Shown: piece after piece, positions 27,594-38,300 of the stretch
How the letters are laid out: each line of letters starts with the position of its first letter
Numbering within the stretch: position 1 is the stretch's first letter
Assembly (NCBI GenBank): GCA_000818945.1
Contig: KN805437.1
Coordinates: 113,523-177,522, forward strand
Length of the DNA: 64,000 bases
Direction of reading: 5' to 3'
From: Schizochytrium sp. CCTCC M209059
Taxonomy: Eukaryota > Sar > Bigyra > Thraustochytrida > Thraustochytriidae
Translations under genes and position numbers: made by a program
The notes under the pieces: model-generated
The model's database searches: none
The model's input: the letters and a program-made list of their open reading frames with translations, nothing else
What the model was told of the DNA's origin: nothing

Positions 27594-28949
27594 TTAGGCG
27601 TCAGTTTTTGCGCGCTTGGGATCCGGAACGTCGGCGCAAGCAGCGTCAGGGTCAACCTCGTCGCAGAGAGCGTCGAGGTCCTTGAAGAATTCCGGGTACG
27701 TCTTGGCCGTGCACTCGGAATCAGTAATTGTAATACCGGGCACAGCCTTGCCGAGAATGCCAAAGCTCATGGCCATGCGATGATCGCCATAGCACTCGAT
27801 GGAGCAAGGCTGCACAGGCTTGCCCGGCTTGATCTCAAGCCAGTCGTCACCGTTCTCCACGTCCTGACCCAGTCGCTTGAGCTCGTTCACAGTGGCCTCA
27901 AGACGGTCCGTCTCCTTGATGCGAATGTTGGCCACATTGGTAATCTTCACCGGGCCCTTGCACAGCGGCGCGATGGCTGCGAGCGACATGACCGTATCGG
28001 AGATGTGGTGCATGTCAATCTCGATGCCCTTCAGCTCGCCCCGAGGGGGACCTTGCAGCGTTGTGCCCTCGGCGCTCGTCGAGACGGTGCAACCCATTTT
28101 CTCCAGCACGTGCACAAAACCAAAGTCTCCCTGAATAGACTTCTCGTTAATGGCCGGGACCTCGATCTTCGAACCCGTGGCTGCAGCGAGAGCGAACGGA
28201 TAGCTGGCAGTCGATGCGTCTGGCTCAATGACATAAACCTTGACGGCGTCGCTGCTTGCCACGGGCTCGCGGACCTGAACGGCAAAGGAATTCTTGTCCT
28301 CGTGGTGCACGATCTTGCCTCCAAAGTCTTCGACCATTTGCATGGTCATCTTGACGTACGGAAGCGACACGAGCGTGCCCTCGACCTGGATTTCGATGGG
28401 ACCCTTGGCGCAGCCGCCCATGAGCATGAGTGCGCTAAAGTACTGGCTGCTTTTGCTGCCATTCATGGTGACTTTGCCACCAGCCAGGGACCCGTTCCCC
28501 TTGATGGTGAGCGGTGGGCAGCCCGTGGGGCAGTCGACCTCGACACCCAGTTGGCGCAGCGCGTCGACCAGGTCGCCCAGGGGCCGCACCGCCATGTACT
28601 CGTCTCCGACAAAGGTGACAGGCCCAGGCAAAAGTGCAGCGAGACCCGTGAGGAAGCGTACGCTTGTGCCAGAATTGCCAATAAAAATATCTTCCTTGGG
28701 CGCCTTGAGCTTGTCCACGCCGCCCTTCACCTTGAGCGTGGTGCCGTCCACTTCGATCTCAATACCCATGGCCACGAGCGCGTTGCGCATGTGCTTGGTG
28801 TCATCCGAGTGCAGACATCCGCGGAGCTCCGTCTCGCCGTCGTGCAAGGCGGCAAGGATGAGCGCGCGGTTTGTGATGCTCTTCGACCCGGGCACACGCC
28901 AGCTCGTCTCGAGCGGCTTGGGCAGTGGCTCCATGAGCACAGGCTTCAT
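27594..28949 (-). CDS. aroA: 5-enolpyruvylshikimate-3-phosphate synthase, monofunctional (EPSPS)
   Basis: 451 aa from the ATG at 28949 (MKPVLMEPLPKPLETSW). EPSPS joins shikimate-3-phosphate and PEP in the sixth step of the shikimate pathway and is the glyphosate target. Seen: PGSKSITNRALILAAL, the substrate loop IGNSGTSVRFLTGLAAL, GSKSSQYFSALMLM, EPDASTASYPFALAAA, RIKETDRL and ECYGDHRMAM, so the enzyme looks complete and active. It is a single-domain enzyme, not part of a pentafunctional AROM protein. The frame is open for 58 further codons upstream (Ala/Arg-rich, no acidic residues, transit-peptide-like), but begins at a TTG after a stop, so a targeting peptide would need an upstream exon. 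A short Lys-rich tail follows the domain. Confidence 0.93.
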   Translation of the reverse strand: MKPVLMEPLPKPLETSWRVPGSKSITNRALILAALHDGETELRGCLHSDDTKHMRNALVAMGIEIEVDGTTLKVKGGVDKLKAPKEDIFIGNSGTSVRFLTGLAALLPGPVTFVGDEYMAVRPLGDLVDALRQLGVEVDCPTGCPPLTIKGNGSLAGGKVTMNGSKSSQYFSALMLMGGCAKGPIEIQVEGTLVSLPYVKMTMQMVEDFGGKIVHHEDKNSFAVQVREPVASSDAVKVYVIEPDASTASYPFALAAATGSKIEVPAINEKSIQGDFGFVHVLEKMGCTVSTSAEGTTLQGPPRGELKGIEIDMHHISDTVMSLAAIAPLCKGPVKITNVANIRIKETDRLEATVNELKRLGQDVENGDDWLEIKPGKPVQPCSIECYGDHRMAMSFGILGKAVPGITITDSECTAKTYPEFFKDLDALCDEVDPDAACADVPDPKRAKTDA

Positions 28950-29930
28950 TTTCAGTCTGCTTCTTGCAGCTGCTGCTGCAGTTGCTGCAGTTGATGCCGG
29001 CTGTCGCCAAGAGCCTAGTCGTGCTACTGCTGCTGCTGCTGCTGCCGCCGCCGCTGCTGCTCTTGCTGCCACTGTCGTCGCCGCCGTCGCCGCTGCTGCT
29101 GCTCTCGCTGCCGACGGCCGCAAAGTTTCTGCTCTGCTCGCAAAGCTCTGCTACTAGGCCGGCCCTACCTAGCTTGTCTCAGTCGCTGAGTCGTGGTGGT
29201 GGTGGCGGCGGCGGTGGTGCTGGAGACAGATCCTCCTCCTCGTCGTCGTCATTGTCGTCGCTGTAGTAGTATGCCACTGCTCCCTCCCTTATGTGTCCAC
29301 AGTCAGTCATTCAGCAGCAGTAGCAGCTGCAGCAGAAGCAGCAGAAGAAGCAGCAGAAGAGGCAAGTCTCGCGGCGCGGACGTAGATGCGCATGCTCCAC
29401 TTCACTTTAATTGTGGCAGATGTCGGTGCTCGTGCTTGTGCTGATGCTTTTTTTTTTTTTGGTGCTGCCGCGGCAATTTTCCTCTTTGTAGCCGTCATCA
29501 AAGGGCCGGCCGGACACCTTGGATAATCGCCGTTCGCCGCATACTGCACAGCACATAACTTTAAGGGCGACGGCAATCACAGTCAGCCAGACACACAAAA
29601 TACAGAAGATTGTTTTTTGTTACTTTTAAAAGACAAGGATGGTGGAAGTAGGGCTCTGCGAGGCTGGTTCCGAGCGCTTGCCGCACCGCACCGCGCGGCA
29701 AGAGCAAAGGCAAAGGCAAAAGCAGAGGCAGAGAGGCAAAGGCAGAAACAGAAGCATTATAAATACAGACGACGATGATGCTCTTCGACCTCCCCATACA
29801 TAACCCACCCAACCCGACCAAATTTCTTTTCTGTTCTTTTCCCTTGTTCTTTCTTTTCCCTATCCTTTCATTTTCTCTCCCAGACTATGAGCCGATTGCT
29901 GCTTGCAAAAGCAAAAAAACTAGAGCTCAC
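28950..29930. other. Spacer upstream of EPSPS, downstream of DHHC gene
   Basis: Rich in imperfect CTG/GCTGCC trinucleotide runs (28970-29110), GCAGCAGCAGAAG runs (29310-29360), a T10 tract near 29450 and GGCAAAGGCAAAGGCAGA repeats (29700-29750). The open frame at 28950-29123 could be a former or spliced transit peptide; otherwise no gene is seen. Confidence 0.55.
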
Positions 29931-31082
29931 TCACACAACCTGGACGCCGGGTCCCATGCCGGCTGCTGCGGGACTATCGACCTCATCCGTGAGACCATCC
30001 CAGGTCCCATCCGCACGGGGCCAGTGCACGCCGTCTCCGACAGGGCCGTCGCCGTAAAGGGGAAGAAACCAGTAGAGCGGCTTAGCGCCAAAGACTTGGC
30101 GAAAGTTTTCGCCGCGCGATAGACGATAAGGACGTGACGCATAATTGCCCTCGATCGTGGTCTGATTGCGGAATGTGAGCCACATGTGCGCAGAGAAGAA
30201 GATGGAGAGCGAAAAAGTAAAGACGCCATCAATGATGGCCCCTAGCAAGGTCATCATGGAAAGGCCAAACGGGCCCAGACCGAGCATGTCGAGGATGGCG
30301 ATTTTATCGTCATCCCCCATTCCAGATCCGCCCGGGCTCATTCGTCCACTCTTCTTGTTAAAAGAGGTGTTTTTGATGACGCCCGAATGAATTCGAAGGC
30401 CTGGGACACTGTCGTTTCGGATCACAACGTACAGGGCGAGCGAGGCAAAGAAACACGTGATAAAGGCGTAGCCCACAAACTGAATGAAGAACTTGCGATT
30501 GAAAAAGCCAACGCAGTTGTTCACCCATGGACAGTAGTGGTCCATGTTGAGCACAAGACGGCGGGTGATCGAGTCAAAATGCGATCGCGGTGGCTTAAAG
30601 TAGCCGCACCGCCCGCACTTGCGATACGGAGGATGTTCCATTTTGGCCACGCGAGCGTGCCAGCCCAAGGGGACAGTGCCTGGATCTGTCAGAGCTGTCT
30701 GGAAATAGCTCACGAGCGTCAATACAATGAGCACGTGGAAGATGAGCAAAACAATCGAGCCCGTAGCGCTACCGTCCGCGTAAAAATGCATCATGGGCAC
30801 GTAAGACAAAAGGACCAGGCCCACGACGAGGAACATCATACAGCTTCCAAGAATCCGTGCTGCTCCGCACGGCGAGCATTGTTGTGGCGGTGCCTTGGTA
30901 AGCGCCACGGAGCCGGGTTGTCCCTCTGTCGGTCCGTCGAGCCCAATCGTCTCGAGAGTGCTTCGTGCTGCGTGTCTTTCCTTGAGCGACGTGCCGTCGG
31001 CGGACTCGCCCAACTCTATGTCCGTCTCGGCGTCCGTCTTGGCGTCCTGCTGCGCCACGAGCTCGTACACAGCGCGCGCCAT
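29931..31082 (-). CDS. DHHC-family protein S-acyltransferase with a DHYC motif and degenerate zinc-finger region
   Basis: 383 aa from the ATG at 31082 (MARAVYELV); the longer reading is unlikely. Four membrane helices (about 78-100, 108-132, 197-222, 270-300) flank a cytosolic cysteine-rich domain. The active motif is DHYC (181-184) in NMDHYCPWVNNCVGFFNRKF, with the usual DPG (133-135) and TTIE (308-311) motifs. The acyl-accepting Cys184 is kept; Tyr replaces the second His, as in yeast Akr1. Of the upstream zinc ligands, CGRC (156-159) is kept, but the usual HC..C....C part reads HFDSITRRLV, so three Cys ligands are missing without any length change. It would palmitoylate proteins at an endomembrane if active. 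The upstream N-terminus is acidic and soluble. Confidence 0.88.
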   Translation of the reverse strand: MARAVYELVAQQDAKTDAETDIELGESADGTSLKERHAARSTLETIGLDGPTEGQPGSVALTKAPPQQCSPCGAARILGSCMMFLVVGLVLLSYVPMMHFYADGSATGSIVLLIFHVLIVLTLVSYFQTALTDPGTVPLGWHARVAKMEHPPYRKCGRCGYFKPPRSHFDSITRRLVLNMDHYCPWVNNCVGFFNRKFFIQFVGYAFITCFFASLALYVVIRNDSVPGLRIHSGVIKNTSFNKKSGRMSPGGSGMGDDDKIAILDMLGLGPFGLSMMTLLGAIIDGVFTFSLSIFFSAHMWLTFRNQTTIEGNYASRPYRLSRGENFRQVFGAKPLYWFLPLYGDGPVGDGVHWPRADGTWDGLTDEVDSPAAAGMGPGVQVV

Positions 31083-31601
31083 GGCTACTTGGGTGTAGCT
31101 CGCTCGCTCGCTCGCTCGCTCGCTCGCTAGCTGGACTGGCCAGTCTGGGTTTGGAGCTTTACTCACGCCCCCGCTCGGCGCTGTGCACTTGCAGAAGAGA
31201 ATACGGCCGGGCCCGTCACTGCCAGCTCGCCTCTCCTCAGTGTCGTGCCAAGCGACACCAAGATGCGGCACAGTCTCGCACAGGGCTGACGCGCGGACGC
31301 GCGCGCGCGCGCACAGGCACACACAAGTCCTCACGTGCTGTCGGCGCGCGGCGCAACGCGGCGACTCTGTTCTGTCTCTCATCAATAGACTCGGCGTATT
31401 TTTGTCCAATTTTTTTTTTCGAGGGGGATTTCATTTTTTATGATGATCATCAATCAAGCAAGCAAGCAAGCAAGCAAGCGAGCCTTGGTAAGAGGCCGGC
31501 CTGTTGTAAGGTGCGTCAGTCAATATAAGCTTCTTCCTTTTTTCTTCTTCTTCTTCTTCTTCTTCTCCTTCGTTACTTTGCTTTCGGCAACGATCATCAG
31601 C
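31083..31601. other. Spacer upstream of the DHHC gene
   Basis: Contains (CTCG)n at 31099-31129 directly upstream of the DHHC start, GCGCGCGCGC near 31293-31310 and (AAGC)n at 31451-31480. No gene seen. Confidence 0.6.
31099..31129. repeat. (CTCG)n tetranucleotide array
   Basis: About eight units, starting only 17 bp upstream of the DHHC-gene ATG. Confidence 0.95.
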
Positions 31602-32996
31602 TCAAGCAAAGTCGCCACGCTCATCCATGGCCCGAAGCTCCTCGACTCTCTCGAGCGAGCCGGTCGAAAGAATCTCATCAATTTTCTCTCCCGTACGAGC
31701 ACCAACGTTGGAGAGCTTCTTTTTGGAATTTGCCTTGCTCACTTCCTTGCCCGAAGTGATCTTAAAGGTCGCGCCGCGAATGGCACTCACGGCAAGCTTG
31801 AGGGCCACAACCTTGCGCTCCCAGTCAGTGCCTTCTTTTGCCTTGGCTTCGAGGACCGCGAGCTCGTCAATAAGGTTGGCAATCTTGGTGTTGTCCTCGC
31901 ACCGCGCCTTGGGTCGATTCTCCTCCTCAGCCTTCGCGGCCGCCTTGGCCGCGGCTGCGGTCCCAAACTCGCCAAGCATATCTTTGAAGGCAACCATGAG
32001 GTCATAATCGCCATCGTCATTTTGACTGGCCATCACGGCCTGGCCTGCACGCTGCAGTGCCTTGGCCTCGTCGTCCGGGATGGCAAGATCCATTTGCTTG
32101 CTCACCTTGACAAGCTTGATGGCTTTGTCGCGCGGCGTAGCATCCTCGGGGAGACTCTTGAAAGCCGCTTCGACCTTTTTCAGATCCGACTTGCTCAGCG
32201 TAGCAGCTGCGGCCTCGCCCTTGGCGCTGGCACTCTTGTCCTTGTCTTCTTCTTCCGCTTCTTCCGGAGTTAGCCACTTGCCGCGGCCGGCTTCCTCGAC
32301 CGGAGCGGTGAACCGGCAGTTTACGCGTTGGCCCACGGACTCGTCAAAATACCCACTGCACTGTACGGTGTTGTGTTCCGTCAGCTCAAGCTTGCCATGT
32401 CCACATCCAGAGCACGGGAGGAGCCGTCCATTCTTTTCACCGTCCACACATCGCGTCACCAGGTCCGACTTGGTTCCCTTGAGTAGCTGCTTGTTCGCGC
32501 GCAGATAGTCCTTGAGTTCCGAGACATTCATCTTTTTGTATTTGGCCACCACATCATCGGATTCTTCCTCGAGGTCAATACCAAACTTTTGCCGCTTCTT
32601 GGACTCTTTCTTTTCCACCTTGACGCCGGATTCTTTCTTCGCCTTTTTCGAAGACTTCTTTCCTTTCTCTTCCTTGACGTCCCCGTCCTCTTTCTTGACG
32701 TCAGCCTTGGTGCGTTTCTTGCCTGTGTTTGACTTGGCGTCCTCGTAGGCTTCTTTGGCTGTTTTGCGTTCCGAAGGGGAAAGCTCGTCGAGGCCTTCAA
32801 CATCGCTTAGCTCGAAACCCTCGCCTCGCTTCGGGTACATGAGGCAGCCGATGTGCTGATACGCCTTAATGGTGCCAAACTTTTCATTCTCGGTCGACTT
32901 GATCCATCGCAGCTCGTCCTTTTGGATCTTCTCTTTGCATTTCTTGCACGCGGCCCGGCCCGACTTGGCCTTTTCCACGCCCCACGTCGCCGGCAT
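31602..32996 (-). CDS. Chimeric DNA-repair protein: PARP-type zinc finger, PADR1 zinc domain, Pol beta-type dRP-lyase domain
   Basis: 464 aa from the ATG at 32996 (MPATWGVEKAKS). Residues 5-60 form a PARP-type nick-sensing zinc finger (C17, C20, H48, C51). A Lys/Glu-rich linker follows. Residues 150-232 are SAP-like helices plus the PADR1/Zn3 ribbon of PARP1 (LKDYLRANKQLL, then C195, C198, C213 and C227). Residues 355-455 resemble the 8-kDa N-terminal domain of X-family DNA polymerases: a helical bundle, then the helix-hairpin-helix LSNVGARTGEKIDEILSTG. K438 aligns with the Schiff-base lysine (K72) of polymerase beta, and the K68 equivalent is Arg. The protein ends just after this domain, with no ADP-ribosyltransferase, WGR or polymerase palm. 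It would be predicted to bind strand breaks and perhaps remove 5'-deoxyribose phosphate in base excision repair. Domain calls are good; the activity is inferred. Confidence 0.82.
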   Translation of the reverse strand: MPATWGVEKAKSGRAACKKCKEKIQKDELRWIKSTENEKFGTIKAYQHIGCLMYPKRGEGFELSDVEGLDELSPSERKTAKEAYEDAKSNTGKKRTKADVKKEDGDVKEEKGKKSSKKAKKESGVKVEKKESKKRQKFGIDLEEESDDVVAKYKKMNVSELKDYLRANKQLLKGTKSDLVTRCVDGEKNGRLLPCSGCGHGKLELTEHNTVQCSGYFDESVGQRVNCRFTAPVEEAGRGKWLTPEEAEEEDKDKSASAKGEAAAATLSKSDLKKVEAAFKSLPEDATPRDKAIKLVKVSKQMDLAIPDDEAKALQRAGQAVMASQNDDGDYDLMVAFKDMLGEFGTAAAAKAAAKAEEENRPKARCEDNTKIANLIDELAVLEAKAKEGTDWERKVVALKLAVSAIRGATFKITSGKEVSKANSKKKLSNVGARTGEKIDEILSTGSLERVEELRAMDERGDFA

Positions 32997-33120
32997 TGCG
33001 CGTTGCGAGTGGTCGTTAGCCTCACGGGCTGCGCTGTCCTGCGCTGTCCTGCGCTGTGCTTTCTTTACCCTCACCGCGCACAGCGCTTGCTGCTCGTGTG
33101 CGTGTGTGCGTGCGTGCGTG

Positions 33121-33155
33121 CTCGCTCGCTCGCTCGCTCGCTCGCTCGCTCGCTC
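33121..33155. repeat. (CTCG)n tetranucleotide array
   Basis: About eight units, preceded by GTGCGTGC units, about 125 bp upstream of the PARP-zf chimera start. Confidence 0.95.
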
Positions 33156-33264
33156 ACGAGGATGTCCGCTTCGTTCGTCTGTGCCGTGCGTCCTGTCGCG
33201 CGCACGCTCCGATGATCCTGATCTGCCTCAAGGCCAAGCAATGTCTTCACGTACTATATACCTT

Positions 33265-33271
33265 TAGGCCT
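33265..33271. promoter_or_regulatory. TAGGCCT core upstream of the PARP-zf chimera
   Basis: TAGGCCT in CTTTAGGCCTGCC, about 270 bp upstream of the ATG; half-palindromic version of the recurrent motif. Confidence 0.25.
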
Positions 33272-33592
33272 GCCTCTGCTTTGACCTCTTCCCCTTACCA
33301 GCAGGCGGACTCGACAGAAGAGAAGAGAAAGCGCAGGACATGCACTCTCGCAAGGAACTCGAGAAGGTTGGCCACGTGCCTGTGCCGATCGAAAAGCGGA
33401 CGAAAGATGGGCTTGATGAGGTTGTTGTGGCGGATGGTCGACGTGAACGCAAGTTTGAAAAATTAGCTTTCTTTGCAAGTTGACAGACGAACAAGCACGC
33501 AACCAAAAGCAAAACTACGCGAGCAACCCAAAGCAAGCAAGCAAGTAGGCAAGCAACAATACTACGTATAAACAAGCACTCATTGAAGCACT

Positions 33593-34144
<552 letters not shown>

Positions 34145-35399
34145 CGCGCGTCATTTCATCGTTTGGCACTCACGGTCAGTGGCCGCCCACCCGCCCAGCG
34201 TCCCTCCTATCTTTCTATCTTTCTATCTTCTTTCTTTCTTACTGTTAATCCAAATCCCTTCGACTCTCTCAAAACCATCTGCACGTCCACCCAGTGACCT
34301 TTCGAGCAACAGCCCGACAAACGAGCAAGCGAGGCAAGCTCGCTGCACGAGTTCCTCGGCGACGGCGGCCTCGAAGTCGTGCTGCTTGCTCGCTCTCCCG
34401 CATCCGACCCGCCCCCTCGCGATCCTCTTCTCGCCTGCTTGAAGTGAGTGTCTGTCTACGAGGCCTGCCTGCCTGCCTGCCTGCTTCGGCCTAGTCACTC
34501 GAACCAAGGCGCGAATGTAACGAGAGAAGCACGAGCGAAGAAAATCCAAGGAGCGCCGCGAGCAAACCATCCTCGCCGACCTTCCCGGGACCATCGCCCG
34601 GCGCGGCGCAGGTTCGAGCGAGACGCAGCGCCGCTCCCTCGCGCCGCTCCCTCGCGCACGCACGCACGCACGCACGCGCACGCGGGCGGGCAGGCGGAGG
34701 CAGGCGGAGGCAGGCAGGCAGGCGCAGCGCGGCGCGGCACGGCGGCTTCGTTTGGGCGGTTCGAATCGGGCCCGGCGAGCCCGGGTAAACGCGGACTTCT
34801 TCGCCGCCGCCGGCGGCCGCGGCCTCGCGACGCGACCGCGGGACCCGTGCCGGACCGCGCGGCCCTGCTCCCGCTCGCTCCGCGCGCCCCCGCGTGGAGA
34901 CGCCGCGCTCGGACCGCGCGCAGCAACGGCGCCGGAGACCAGCAGACACGCCAGCCAGCTCTGCCTCGTCGCCTCCTTGCGACGCGAGTCGACGCGACGC
35001 GACGCGACCTGACCGAGCGTGCGGACCAGAAGACGCGCAGGGCCCGGCCGTCGGCGCGGACACGAAGCGAACGCGCGAGTCTCCCGCGAGCCTCGTGCTG
35101 CCTTTGATCCTCGCGCGAGTCCGAGTTCGCAGGAGAGCCGTCTCGGCCAGGATCCTTCGTTTCTCCCCGTCTCCGTCCGAAGATAGAGATACATATCCTG
35201 CCCCTTGGTCCCTGCTCTGCTCTGCGCGAGCGCTCCCTTCCTTGCGCAGCTCGGCACATCACAACTCAACACAACACGGCACAACTCAACACGGCTCAGA
35301 GAAACGTGGATCGGCGCTCGGAAACGCTGAAATCGCCAGGCCAGTAAAAGGGCCGAATCTCACGAGCTCGACGACGACGACGACAACGGCAAAGCAACG

Positions 35400-38300
35400 A
35401 TGGGCGCCACACCTCGTGATATCGATCCTCCAGGCGTTAATCCCGGCGCCGCGGGCGCAGGCAATAACGCCAACGTCAGCATGCAACAGACGACGCCGAG
35501 CGGAATGGACCGCCAGCAGCTCCAACAGCTCACATATGTTTCCAACATGTATAACGAGAAACAAAGCGTCGAATATGCGCCATGCGGTAAAGCCATGACC
35601 GTGGCACTCCAATTTGCCGGGTCCCCAGAAGTGGAGGCCTTCATGCGCGAATGCATCGAGGGCGTTGTAGGAATCTTCCTCGAACAGACAGCACACTCTG
35701 TCTTGGTCAGGCTCCTCCATAATTTCCAAGTCGTTCTGCAGGGTACATGCGAGCTAATCCTTCATGACCTCAAAAAAAACCAGCACGTGCAGTACCTCCA
35801 ACTTCTGGCGCGTATTTTGAGCCCAGACGCTGTCTTTTACTCGACGCCTGACGCCATGGATGCTGAATTGACCTCTCGAGAGGTGATCAAACGCTCGCGT
35901 GGGTTTAAAGTACGTGAAATTGTGGTGAAAACCTTTTACGAAAAAGGCGGCTTCGATCTCCTTGAGCAAATGATGACGGGAAAGGTGCCCGTGCGCCGCA
36001 CGCAGGGCGGAACAGGAGATCTTGGCGTCTCGGAAACTGCAGGCGGCGCCTCGACCGGAGAAAACCTCAACTCTTCCTCTTCTTCAACCGGGCAAGCCCG
36101 GTCGCTGACCGCAAACGAAGTCGTGCTCTTGCTCGAACCCTTTGTTCAGGCACAGGACTTACTTGGCCGAGAGCGCGCTGAGGCAGCTTGCCGCGCTGCC
36201 ATTCAAGCTGTGGAGCGCATGGACGAAGAGGCCCTCAAGACGCAGCGCACGGTCGAGCTCGCCAAGTTGCGCAAGGCTCTCAAGGTTGTCTTGGGTGACG
36301 ACGAGCGCCTTCGCTACTTTTTGCGGACCCTTGCGCTTCGTACGTTTACCTCGAGCGCCTTTCAGCTGCGTAAGCTCGGCCTCGATCTCATCGGGGAGCT
36401 CGTGACCGACGCGCAACAGGCGGAGGCACGCTCCCTGGGATCCACCGGCGGCCTTGGATCTTCAATTTCAACGACAGCGCCCCCTCCGCCGCCACCACCG
36501 CCGCCAGCAGGCGCGGGGGCGGCCGATGATAACATGTTTGACACCAAATCCATGCACGAGTGGCTCGTGGACAACGAAGTTCTTGAAAAACTGTTCGGGT
36601 CCACGGACGCCTTGCACCCCGCTCTCGTGGGTCGCAGCCAGCGACTTTTGGAGTTCATGGCGCGCGGAGCAGCCATGCAGGAGAAACACGTCGATCTCAT
36701 GTTCAAGTGCTGTGTTGGTCACCACGACTCTGTGCGAGGTGCTGTTCAGTCCCTTCTCGCCGAGCTCGCGGTCGATCACGACGTGCATCCGCCCACGGCT
36801 GCCTATATTCTCCGCTGTGCCTCTCGCCTTGTCGACGACCACCGCGGCGACATGCTGTTTTTTGTGGAGAAACTCATGAGTTGCGGCACCGCGTCTGCTG
36901 GCTACAAGTCAAACCTTTCACTCTGTGAGGTGAGCGTGCTGCAAGCGCTTCTGGATTTGCTCTGGCGTCTTCTCGAGACGACGACCGACCTGAGTAGTCC
37001 ACGCCGTAAGCAGCTTGTGGACTTTGTTGTCGAGGTGCTTCGGATGCCAAACGCTTGCATGCTTCGTGCGCGCCACATTGCCACCTACATTGAGATTCTC
37101 CAGGCCTCTGCACAAGATGCGCAAGCGACAAAGCCAGAGACAGCCTCGCAAGCCGTGCGCATCTCCACCGCGTATGAGCTTTTGCAAAAGATCATCCTCA
37201 TGTTTGACGTGATTCAGGTGAGCCCATCGCCGCTATCCTCGACGGGACGTTCCTTTGTCAATAGCACGTTTGAAAGCGCCTCGCAGTCCTATTCTGCGGC
37301 ATTTTCCGGAAGCAACGCGTCCTTCGAGTCCAGTCCCGATAACGGTGCTAGCCTTGCTGCAGATGCAGACGCCATCAACCCATCCTCCTCGCGTGACGCA
37401 CCAGGCACAGGCGACGAGGAGACGCACGCCTCACTCATTCTTCAAGAAGACGAGGATGGCGCGAAACAGCTCCGCACGCAGAGCGGCCTTATCCTCGAGC
37501 TTCAGGAGCGCTACAAGCTGCTCGAGCTCGTTGTCGAAGAAATCAAAGCCCACTGCCACCGGACGAGCATGAGCGTCAAGGTGACACGGGAACAGCTTCT
37601 TACGCACATGCAGACGCTCCAGATTCGGCTTGACTTTCTCCAATATTGTGTGTCGCGGTCGCGTCTCATGCTCAAGTTTGAGCTCGTGCATCAACTTTGG
37701 GAAGCCCTCGCGCAGCCGCTCGAGCGAGAAATTTGCATGGTCTGGCTACGCCAAGTGGCCGTCGTCGACAACGGACTCTGTCCGGGCCTCTCGGCCGAGG
37801 TTACAAGTCAGGTTTTCTCACAGCTTCTCTGCGGGGACATGGAGTTCAAGCAGCTGAGCGAGCCTGGTTTCAAGTGCTTTTCTGCCTTCTTTCTTGACGT
37901 CAATCGTGCAGAGGACATTCTTGATGGCGAGGCGCTTAATCATATTGGTGTCGCGAATGCCACCTCCGAGTCCATCTCCTCTACGATTCTTGATACTCAT
38001 GTAAAGGCCGCCGATGCAGAGAGCTCCGCCGCAGCAGGAGCCTCCGCGGCTCCCGTCTCGGCATCCTCTTCGACCCCGTCGCAGGAGGGAAACAACAATA
38101 CCTCTTCTCCATCCTCGCAGGTAGTCGAGACAGAAAATGGTGGCAACGGCAGCACCACCACCACCATCAGCAGTGGCAAGGGCGAAAAAGTGAAGAAGAT
38201 GCAAAAGCATCGGTCTTCTATCTTCACCGAATTCAACCAGACGCCACGCAACCGATCCTCGGGTACGGAACCCTCTTCGGCCACGGGAAGTAACCCGGCG

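Noticed and set aside
28950..29123. N-terminal extension of EPSPS as a transit peptide
   Set aside because: The frame has no ATG and starts after a stop at a TTG; it can be used only if an upstream exon exists, which is not visible.
34741..34775. GGTTCGAATC resembling a tRNA T-loop (B box)
   Set aside because: The flanking bases do not pair as a T-stem and no A box or cloverleaf could be placed; no tRNA gene was found in the window.
34223..35284. Long Arg/Ala/Ser-rich frames upstream of the USP gene
   Set aside because: Several frames on both strands are open at once because of high GC; no domain recognisable.
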